Part shown: positions 1-5,263 of the stretch, piece by piece
How the letters are laid out: each line of letters begins with the position of its first letter
Numbering within the stretch: position 1 is the stretch's first letter
Source of the DNA: Bacteroidota bacterium
Lineage (GTDB): Bacteria; Bacteroidota; Bacteroidia; Chitinophagales; Chitinophagaceae
DNA length: 5,778 bases
NCBI GenBank assembly: GCA_023390215.1
Contig: JAEWDG010000313.1
Location: 1-5,778 of the forward strand
Direction of reading: 5' to 3'
The notes under the pieces: model-generated
What the model was told of the DNA's origin: nothing
What the model saw: only the letters and a program-made list of their open reading frames with translations
Database searches by the model: none
Program-made: the position numbers and the translations under genes

Positions 1-975
1 CCCTATTGCTTTGCCCAGGGTCGGAGACTGCGTTCCTGAGGTCACTCTACCGATAATTGTGCCATCGAAATTCTTAATATCATATCCCTGTCTTGCAATA
101 CCACGTTCAAGCATTTCGAAGCCAACCAGTTTCCTCCGTACCCCGTTTTGTTTCTGTTGTTCGAGTATGGGCCTTGCTGTGAAATCCTTGGTGAATTTTG
201 TAATCCATCCGAGCCCTGCCTCAATGGGAGAAGTGTTGTCATCAATATCATTCCCATAAAGGCAAAAGCCCATCTCCAGGCGAAGCGTGTCCCTGGCTCC
301 CAGCCCTACAGGTTTAATGTTTGCATCAGTGGAAAAAATAGCATCCCAGATCTTATCGGCATTACCCGGAAGATCTTCAAAATAGATCTCCACTCCACCC
401 GCACCAGTATACCCGGTAGCGCTGATTAACACATTATCGACCCCGGCAAATTTTCCTTTGACAAAAGTGTAATATTTAAGATTGAGGATATCAATATCTG
501 TTAATGGTTGGAGCAGTTTGGTTGCATCAGGCCCCTGCACTGCCAGCAGGCCGGTTTTATCTGATATGTTGTGTAATTCGGCTCCGTTTGTATTGTGCCT
601 GGAGATCCATTCCCAGTCCTTGGAAATGTTACCAGCATTTACCACCAGCATATAAGCAGTGTTTTCTTCCAGGCAATACACGAGGAGGTCATCTACAATC
701 CCCCCTTTTTCATTAGGCATACAACTGTATTGGGCTTTTCCTTTAGTAAGCTTTGCCGCGTCGTTAGTTGTAATGCGTTGAATAAGCTCCAGAGCCTGCG
801 GACCTTTCACCACAAATTCGCCCATGTGGCTTACATCAAACACCCCGCAGTGTTTCCGAACCGCTGCGTGCTCTTCATTGATCCCGGTATAAGATATAGG
901 CATATTAAAACCTGCGAAGGGTGCCATCTTTGCCCCGAGTGCAATGTGCTTTTCTGTAAATGGGGTATTCTTCAT
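1..975 (-). CDS. gcvT: Glycine cleavage system T protein (aminomethyltransferase), 3' end missing
   Basis: Aminomethyltransferase of the cytosolic glycine cleavage complex. It takes the aminomethyl group held on the lipoyl arm of GcvH, releases ammonia and passes the one-carbon unit to tetrahydrofolate, giving 5,10-methylene-THF. The minus strand is open from the ATG at 975 to the window edge, 325 codons; the family is usually about 360-370 residues, so roughly 40 C-terminal residues lie outside. Family landmarks seen: HAAVR...[10 protein letters not shown] (36-53), [10 protein letters not shown] (91-100, containing the Asp region that contacts folate and is needed for catalysis in studied T proteins), LLAVQGPDA (143-151), [12 protein letters not shown] (187-198), and [13 protein letters not shown] followed by YGNDI (224-244). 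The motif usually written TGYTGE has Ala where Glu is common. The start is supported by the normal N-terminus [10 protein letters not shown]. It has its own likely promoter and is separated by a terminator from the PspC gene upstream, so it is probably transcribed independently. Confidence 0.97.
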   Translation of the reverse strand, partial: MKNTPFTEKHIALGAKMAPFAGFNMPISYTGINEEHAAVRKHCGVFDVSHMGEFVVKGPQALELIQRITTNDAAKLTKGKAQYSCMPNEKGGIVDDLLVYCLEENTAYMLVVNAGNISKDWEWISRHNTNGAELHNISDKTGLLAVQGPDATKLLQPLTDIDILNLKYYTFVKGKFAGVDNVLISATGYTGAGGVEIYFEDLPGNADKIWDAIFSTDANIKPVGLGARDTLRLEMGFCLYGNDIDDNTSPIEAGLGWITKFTKDFTARPILEQQKQNGVRRKLVGFEMLERGIARQGYDIKNFDGTIIGRVTSGTQSPTLGKAIG

Positions 976-992
976 TATGAAATTTTAGTTCG

Positions 993-1000
993 CAAAAGTA
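993..1000 (-). promoter_or_regulatory. Possible gcvT promoter, -7 box TACTTTTG
   Basis: On the minus strand TACTTTTG fits the Bacteroidota -7 consensus TAnnTTTG and lies 17 bases before the gcvT ATG, which would give a very short leader of about 12 bases. No TTG is seen at the usual 19-21-base distance; that stretch is taken up by the upstream terminator hairpin. The assignment therefore rests on one box only. Confidence 0.4.
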
Positions 1001-1001
1001 G

Positions 1002-1027
1002 AAAATCCCACCCGAAGGCAGGATTTT
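1002..1027 (-). terminator. Hairpin terminator after the PspC gene, TTCG loop
   Basis: Read on the minus strand, AAAATCCTGCC and GGTGGGATTTT pair as an 11-bp stem (two G-U wobbles) closed by a TTCG tetraloop between C and G, a very stable RNA loop. The hairpin starts 39 bases after the PspC-gene stop. A broken T-rich tract follows (ATTTTCTACTTTT). On the plus strand the two wobbles become A-C mismatches, so the RNA hairpin is better in the minus direction, although the plus strand has the longer T run (1024-1030). No gene is known to read rightward here. Confidence 0.7.
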
Positions 1028-1065
1028 TTTGCTTCAACTTCAACTCAACTATTGAAACGAGATTG

Positions 1066-3264
1066 TTACCGCATCATTAAGGGATCGTATCCGGCGATAC
1101 GATAAGTTACAACTGCACTGGATTCTGTTTTGTTTGCCCCCATTATTTCCAATTGTTTATCGATCTTATCCTTTTCTTTTTTCAGGGAATCTTTTATTTT
1201 CTGCAACTCAGGTGCCTGGGGCGGAACGGGGGGCTTCGCAACGCTGTCTGCAGGTTTAGAATTTTTACCCGGATACCGATAACCATCGCCTTCTACCGTA
1301 ATCACATTCCCGTTTGCATCTTTTTGAACGCCGTTCTGATCTTCCGTATTCATGGGTTGATATCCCGACTGCCAGTCATCTGATCTGCCGGCGGGCCTGC
1401 CATTAAGATCATAGAGCCCATCCGCTTTCATGATATACTCTTTATCAACATCCCAGCCACGCTCAACATCTTCAAAATCTATATCCCAGTCATCTCTCCA
1501 TGGCCCGCTGAAGCGAACATTATTAGCCCAGCCGATACTATGATCTACCCTTACTTTTTTTCCAACCGGAACATAAATCGTAAGTACGACGCGCTGGTTA
1601 CGGAATTTATCTGTTTTATTGATGGCTATTCCGCGATCCAGGATCAACAATGAATCCTGTTGATAGATATTCACATTGATTTTGGCAGCGAGCGTATCGG
1701 CATAACGCTTACTTGCACCACGTGCGAGCTTTAACATGGTTACTCTAAAACTGTCGTTTGGTGATTTTACCAGTTGAACTTCGATGTTTTTTACAAACAG
1801 GGTATCATCTTCTGAAATTCCATCAAATGGTTCGAACCGGAGCCACCTGTTGTTGAAGAATTTGCTACCCGGAGTGAGTGATGTGACTTCAAGTTTATTT
1901 ACTGTGGGACTGTCGAGGTAGACCTCCTGTTCCTGATAATGATTCGATGAATGGAAATCGCGGCCGAGAAAGGATAGTAACCCGAAGAAACAAATCCAGC
2001 CCAAAGTCCACAGCGCGATAAACGACCCGTTAATCATTCTGCTGTTTCTCCGCATTTTTGTGATCCTCCGGATGATCCATGTAAGGATACCGATAATGGG
2101 CACAGCAATAAAGAAGATCAGGGTTCCCCAGGCCAGGATGTTCTGCCATCCACTGGTTAATACAAAATCTTTCATCGGAAAAATGCCGATCGCAAATACC
2201 GCAAGTGCGAAGAGTGCAGCTACCAGTGCAAAGCCAAGACAACCCAGGATGAAGTAGAGGAAGATCTTGAACAACAGTGCGATGATATCGCCCAGGGACC
2301 GGGAACCTCTGCGTGCTGCTGCGGTGATATCTGCTCCCATTGTACCGCTTTTTTCCTGCGCAAATGTTTTTGCTTCTTTACCGAATTTTTGCGCACGGTC
2401 CTGCAGGTCTTTCATTTCACCCACGATCGAATTCTTGATTGAATTCATATCCACTTTCTCACCTTTCATTTCGAGTTTCTCAGAGGTGGTAAGCGCTTCG
2501 GGTAACACGAGCCAGAGAATAATATATATTATCACCGAACCGGGGCTGAATGCGAACCGTACGAAATGGAAATCATGCCAGTTTGCAGCGAAACTTAACA
2601 GGGGCAATACAAATAATACACGCGGAATCCAGGGATTAATGCCGAAATAATTACCGAGCCCCGAACATACTCCGGCAATGATCTTATCATCATTGTCGCG
2701 GTAAAGTTTTTTTCTCAATCCTCCGATCTCCATGGTTGCGGAACTTGGAACAGCGATCCATAATACGAGGTATGGAATGATCCCGAAACCGAATGATATC
2801 GCGAGTATTACAAAAATGATCCGCACGATTGTTACATCGATATTGAAATAATGGGCCAGCCCACTGCACACGCCGCCTAATATTTTATCGTTTTCATCGC
2901 GGTAAAGCTTTTTATTTCTTCCCTGTTGACTGAACTGATAAAAATTTTCACCGGGGTTAGCTTTGGTATTATTATTATTCGCAGCTTCAGCGGCAGCAGA
3001 ATCAGTTTCAAAATCCTCAGGCCTTCCCATGTTGCGAATGATGGCCTGCACATCTTCATCGGTGATACAGGTTGCTCCGGCCTTCAGTCTTTCCTGGAAG
3101 AGTTCGCCGATACGGCTTTCTATATCATTGATGATCTCTTCCCGGCCTTCTTCGCCTTCAAAATAGCGGTTAAGGCTGTCGGTATATTCCTTGAGTTGAT
3201 CGAAAGCTGAAACTTCGATAGGAACAACACGCCCGTGGAAGTTGATGTTAATAACTTGTTTCAT
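1066..3264 (-). CDS. Membrane protein with HAAS-like N-terminus and two PspC domains
   Basis: 732-residue predicted inner-membrane protein. Residues about 20-88 form a charged helical segment ending in NMGRPEDF; its pattern (helices, acidic residues, final G-x-P-x-x-F) resembles HAAS domains, which are often encoded beside PadR regulators (my inference, no profile run). An Asn-rich linker follows (about 91-105). Two PspC domains lie at about 118-175 and 185-257, each beginning KKLYRD, with GVCSGL and a hydrophobic span ending in LW-x-(A/L)-V-(P/L). Further membrane spans are at about 327-362 (one long or two), 376-398 and 413-433. The remaining 300 residues are beta-rich and probably outside the cytoplasm (about 445-600, VVLTIYVPVGKKVRVDHS), then acidic, proline-rich (KPPVPPQAP, 678-685) and coiled-coil-like (686-705). 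PspC domains are known from phage-shock envelope-stress proteins, but that does not prove this one's signal. ATG at 3264 is chosen because the protein has a typical start (MKQVININFHGR) and no better upstream start exists. It follows padR by 101 bases on the same strand and is likely repressed by it. Confidence 0.93.
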   Translation of the reverse strand: MKQVININFHGRVVPIEVSAFDQLKEYTDSLNRYFEGEEGREEIINDIESRIGELFQERLKAGATCITDEDVQAIIRNMGRPEDFETDSAAAEAANNNNTKANPGENFYQFSQQGRNKKLYRDENDKILGGVCSGLAHYFNIDVTIVRIIFVILAISFGFGIIPYLVLWIAVPSSATMEIGGLRKKLYRDNDDKIIAGVCSGLGNYFGINPWIPRVLFVLPLLSFAANWHDFHFVRFAFSPGSVIIYIILWLVLPEALTTSEKLEMKGEKVDMNSIKNSIVGEMKDLQDRAQKFGKEAKTFAQEKSGTMGADITAAARRGSRSLGDIIALLFKIFLYFILGCLGFALVAALFALAVFAIGIFPMKDFVLTSGWQNILAWGTLIFFIAVPIIGILTWIIRRITKMRRNSRMINGSFIALWTLGWICFFGLLSFLGRDFHSSNHYQEQEVYLDSPTVNKLEVTSLTPGSKFFNNRWLRFEPFDGISEDDTLFVKNIEVQLVKSPNDSFRVTMLKLARGASKRYADTLAAKINVNIYQQDSLLILDRGIAINKTDKFRNQRVVLTIYVPVGKKVRVDHSIGWANNVRFSGPWRDDWDIDFEDVERGWDVDKEYIMKADGLYDLNGRPAGRSDDWQSGYQPMNTEDQNGVQKDANGNVITVEGDGYRYPGKNSKPADSVAKPPVPPQAPELQKIKDSLKKEKDKIDKQLEIMGANKTESSAVVTYRIAGYDPLMMR

Positions 3265-3340
3265 GGCTAATACTTTTCTTGGTTGCCTTTCTTATCAGGC
3301 TAAATTTTGTTTCTTTCGTTTTGTTGATCAACAAAAGCAT
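3248..3340 (-). CDS. Possible 30-residue ORF between padR and the PspC gene
   Basis: An ATG at 3340 opens a 30-codon frame (MLLLINKTKETKFSLIRK...), lysine-rich, ending with TAA 17 bases inside the PspC gene in another frame. Its first codons contain the 18-bp palindrome. The ATG sits in the same TTAGCCATG context as the PspC-gene start. It has no recognisable domain. It could be a coupled leader peptide or simply a chance frame; length alone does not decide, and I favour chance. Confidence 0.18.
   Translation of the reverse strand: MLLLINKTKETKFSLIRKATKKSISHETSY
3319..3336. promoter_or_regulatory. Perfect 18-bp palindrome TTTTGTTGATCAACAAAA, possible operator
   Basis: Every base from 3319 to 3336 pairs with its mirror around the centre between 3327 and 3328. 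It lies in the 101-base gap between padR and the PspC gene. Dimeric winged-helix repressors such as PadR bind dyad sites, so an operator is plausible. No T run follows it on either strand, which argues against a simple terminator. As RNA it could instead fold into a 7-bp stem with a GAUC loop. I see no convincing promoter boxes beside it, so what it would control is unclear. Confidence 0.5.
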
Positions 3341-3365
3341 GGCTAACTTTTATTGTGTTGAAGTT

Positions 3366-3698
3366 TTAAGGTTGCTGCGAGGTTAGGGCCTGCACCGCGT
3401 TGGCCAACTCATTCCAGGTGGCTTCGAGTTCTTTATAAAATTCCGCACCTTTATCGGTTAATGCGAAATATTTTCGCGGGGGACCGCTGTTGCTCTCAAC
3501 CCACCGGTAATTAAGCAGTTCAGCATTCTTCAAACGGGTTAGCAACGGATACAGCGTACCTTCAAAAATGTTGAGGTTGGCTGCTTTCATTTTGTCGATA
3601 ATGTCTGAGGGATATGCTTCCCCCTGTTTGATCACCGAAAGGATGCAAAACTCCAAAACCCCTTTTCGCATCTGGCTAGCTGTGTTCTCAATGTTCAT
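3366..3698 (-). CDS. PadR-family transcriptional repressor
   Basis: 110-residue DNA-binding protein of the PadR family, cytosolic and expected to act as a dimer. The winged helix-turn-helix is readable: helix 1 about 9-23 (QMRKGVLEFCILSVI), helix 2 about 30-40, the family signature EGTLYPLLTRLKNAELL (46-62) with the recognition helix, a wing about 63-81 with the typical GPPRKYFALTDKG, and a C-terminal helix about 84-105 that usually forms the dimer interface. The length suits the small PadR subgroup with a single C-terminal helix. The ATG at 3698 is the only good start: the same frame has a TAA a few codons upstream. This ATG shares ATGA with the stop of a small upstream frame. The PspC membrane protein gene follows on the same strand; this pairing suggests PadR represses its own operon and responds to a state of its membrane partner. 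The ligand is unknown. Confidence 0.93.
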   Translation of the reverse strand: MNIENTASQMRKGVLEFCILSVIKQGEAYPSDIIDKMKAANLNIFEGTLYPLLTRLKNAELLNYRWVESNSGPPRKYFALTDKGAEFYKELEATWNELANAVQALTSQQP

Positions 3699-3778
3699 GG
3701 CGCTAAAATTTTAAGTTCATCAGTTTTTGAACCCCAGCCTTTTGTTTTCCTTTTTTCATGGCTTAAAGAAAATTTCAT
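3695..3778 (-). CDS. Possible 27-residue leader peptide upstream of padR
   Basis: An ATG at 3778 begins a 27-codon frame (MKFSLSHEKRKTKGWGSKTD...) that ends in TGA overlapping the padR start as ATGA, the classical arrangement for translational coupling. It sits about 47 bases downstream of the inferred transcription start, so it would be the first frame met by ribosomes. The peptide is basic, contains one Trp and has no recognised domain or membrane span. A second ATG at 3759 in another frame gives an 18-codon alternative ending before padR. It may be a regulatory leader, a coupling device or chance. Confidence 0.35.
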   Translation of the reverse strand: MKFSLSHEKRKTKGWGSKTDELKILAP

Positions 3779-3830
3779 GGCTATACTTTGTCTCCCTTAA
3801 TGCTTTTTGTTTAGCTTCAGATCGACAGGA

Positions 3831-3864
3831 CAAAGATAAAAGGAAATTCCAGTACTATGCAAAA
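3831..3864 (-). promoter_or_regulatory. Promoter of the padR-pspC operon
   Basis: On the minus strand TTTTG (3864-3860) is followed after 21 bases by TATCTTTG (3838-3831), a full match to the Bacteroidota housekeeping pattern TTTG / TAnnTTTG. Transcription would start near 3825, leaving a leader of about 125 bases before padR that includes the 27-codon frame. No operator-like dyad is apparent directly over the boxes. Confidence 0.65.
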
Positions 3865-4028
3865 CAAAATACTATCTTTTTACAGGTAGCTTGCACTATT
3901 ATGGAAAAAATTGTCATAATTACATAATTATCAGTCACTTAACTTTTGAAGGGTCTGTCAGTTTTGGGTTGAACGGTCACAATTAGCGGATAAACGGCAC
4001 TCTAATTTGCCGGGAAAACAGGGGTTGG

Positions 4029-4059
4029 TTGTTAAGAAAGGCACAAAAGGTTTAATTTG
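4029..4059 (+). promoter_or_regulatory. Probable promoter of the lipoprotein gene
   Basis: TTG at 4029-4031 is followed after 20 bases by TTAATTTG (4052-4059), one base off the Bacteroidota -7 consensus TAnnTTTG and at the right spacing. Transcription would start near 4066, giving a leader of about 50 bases. A similar box, CTAATTTG, at 4002-4009 lacks a well-placed TTG. Confidence 0.5.
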
Positions 4060-4114
4060 TTAATCCCGGATTTAACATCATTTGATCGATGCCGTCTTGC
4101 CAAAAACTACAGGT

Positions 4115-5263
4115 ATGAAAAAACATTTACCCATCCTATTTTCTCTGGTTGCCTTGTTTTTAGTTAGCTGTAAGGCGAGTAAAAATTATCTCGAAAGAAG
4201 CGATGATTCAAAGGCATTAAGGGACGCCGTTAAACAACTGAGTAAAGACAACAATGATGAAAAAGCCCTGGAAGCGATCCCCGTACTTTATCAAACAATC
4301 ACAGCAAACCGCTTAAAACAGATCCAGGATCTCAAATCCTCCCCAGATATCAACAGGTTTGATAAAACCATTAATCTTTATCAGGACCTGCAGGATGCGT
4401 ATGAGGCGATCATTAATTCACCCTCCGCATTTAAACTTATTACTCCTGTTAGTTATGATGCCGCATTATTTGAGGCAAAACAATCCGCTGCCGAGGCCTA
4501 CTATAATGCCGGTAAAATTGAGTTGAATAAATCAGACCGTGCATCTGCAAAAAAAGCTTACGGCTTCTTTAAAAAATCCGATGCTTATATTCCCGGTTTC
4601 AGGGATGCCAAATCAATGGCACAGCAAGCCTACGACCAGGCCATTGTTTATGTAGTGGTCAATCCGATACAGGATAATTCCTGGTTTTCAAATCAAACAT
4701 GGAACAACGGTTTATCTTATACCAATGATTATTTTCAGCAATCCCTTGTGCGCGATCTTTCCAATTTAAATAACGCTTATTATCCTTCTGCGTTTTACAC
4801 CGATTGGCAGGCAAGAAGTCAGAACATACATCCAGACTGGGTTGTGAACATGACGATGCGAAATATCATTATGCCTTATTCGCCTACTGAATACAGGTAT
4901 AAAAAGAACCTGAGTGCAGAAATTGAAATCGGTAAAGACACTTCAGATAAACCTATTCACAAAACAGTGTATGCAACATTGAATATTGTGAGGAGTACTA
5001 TTATTGCCAGGGCGGATATGGATGTTTCTATAAATGACATGAATAATGGAGATTTGATCAGCAGAAGAAATTTTCATGAAGAGTATCGCTGGCAAACAGA
5101 ACGTGCGACCTATACCGGCGACAGCCGGGCACTTGGCTCCGGAGATTGGGAAATGATCAATCAGGTGTATCATGTTCCCGTACGGGATGCCCTTCTGGAA
5201 GAATTGTACAGGAAGATCTATCCGCAGGTTAGAAGTTTCTTAACCTATGCGGTTCAATGGTAA
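4115..5263 (+). CDS. Lipoprotein of unknown function, helical repeat plus beta-rich domain
   Basis: 382-residue predicted lipoprotein; I do not recognise its family. The signal peptide MKKHLPILFSLVALFLVSC has a lipobox L-V-S-C with the lipidated Cys at 19, so it is probably anchored to the outer or inner membrane facing the periplasm. I chose ATG 4115 over a TTG at 4082, which would put 11 extra residues before the signal peptide. Residues about 30-182 are almost all helical, with a TPR-like stretch at about 122-178 (AAEAYYNAGKIEL... AKKAYGFFKKSDAY). From about 243 to 335 the sequence alternates as beta strands (VVNMTMRNIIM, AEIEIG, ATLNIVRSTIIARADMDVSIND), including NDMNNGDLISRR, a turn like those of other periplasmic lipoproteins. 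A Trp/Tyr-rich linker joins the halves (184-231). It is transcribed alone, away from padR and toward feoB; the context gives no functional clue. A scaffold or assembly role is only a guess. Confidence 0.9.
   Translation: MKKHLPILFSLVALFLVSCKASKNYLERSDDSKALRDAVKQLSKDNNDEKALEAIPVLYQTITANRLKQIQDLKSSPDINRFDKTINLYQDLQDAYEAIINSPSAFKLITPVSYDAALFEAKQSAAEAYYNAGKIELNKSDRASAKKAYGFFKKSDAYIPGFRDAKSMAQQAYDQAIVYVVVNPIQDNSWFSNQTWNNGLSYTNDYFQQSLVRDLSNLNNAYYPSAFYTDWQARSQNIHPDWVVNMTMRNIIMPYSPTEYRYKKNLSAEIEIGKDTSDKPIHKTVYATLNIVRSTIIARADMDVSINDMNNGDLISRRNFHEEYRWQTERATYTGDSRALGSGDWEMINQVYHVPVRDALLEELYRKIYPQVRSFLTYAVQW
5222..5252. terminator. Candidate hairpin terminator inside the lipoprotein gene's 3' end
   Basis: CCGCA-GGTTA pairs with TAACC-(TA)-TGCGG, ten base pairs interrupted by a two-base bulge, around a nine-base loop. 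It sits 9 bases before the lipoprotein stop and, for feoB, 11 bases after the stop codon. With no space between the two convergent genes, it is the nearest structure that could end feoB transcription. No T run follows in either direction, so activity is uncertain. Confidence 0.35.

Larger units (their letters stand above)
3779..4114. other. Divergent intergenic region between the padR operon and the lipoprotein gene
   Basis: 336 bases without a supported gene. It holds the leftward padR promoter and a probable rightward promoter. Between them is an AT-rich patch (3897-3932) containing ATAATTA twice in a row with one base between. The only sizeable plus-strand frame, 3727-3927, has no protein-like composition and overlaps the padR promoter and leader. 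No tRNA, riboswitch fold or long repeat is apparent. Confidence 0.6.

Noticed and set aside
595..1080. 161-codon plus-strand ORF
   Set aside because: It lies antisense to gcvT, whose minus-strand translation matches the family over its whole length. The plus-strand product is Cys/His-rich and non-protein-like, and it runs through the terminator.
2267..2650. 127-codon plus-strand ORF
   Set aside because: Antisense to the PspC gene, with no domain and no promoter; a shadow frame.
2926..3210. 94-codon plus-strand ORF
   Set aside because: Antisense to the N-terminal part of the PspC gene, which is clearly the coding strand.
3319..3336. Palindrome read as an intrinsic terminator
   Set aside because: The stem is AT-rich with a four-base loop and no T run follows on either strand, while the PspC gene downstream appears co-transcribed with padR.
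3727..3927. 66-codon plus-strand ORF divergent from padR
   Set aside because: It overlaps the padR leader and promoter, has an unlikely composition and no recognisable features.
4082..4114. Earlier TTG start for the lipoprotein
   Set aside because: It would add 11 residues before a clean lipoprotein signal peptide and places a hydrophilic extension ahead of the MKK start.
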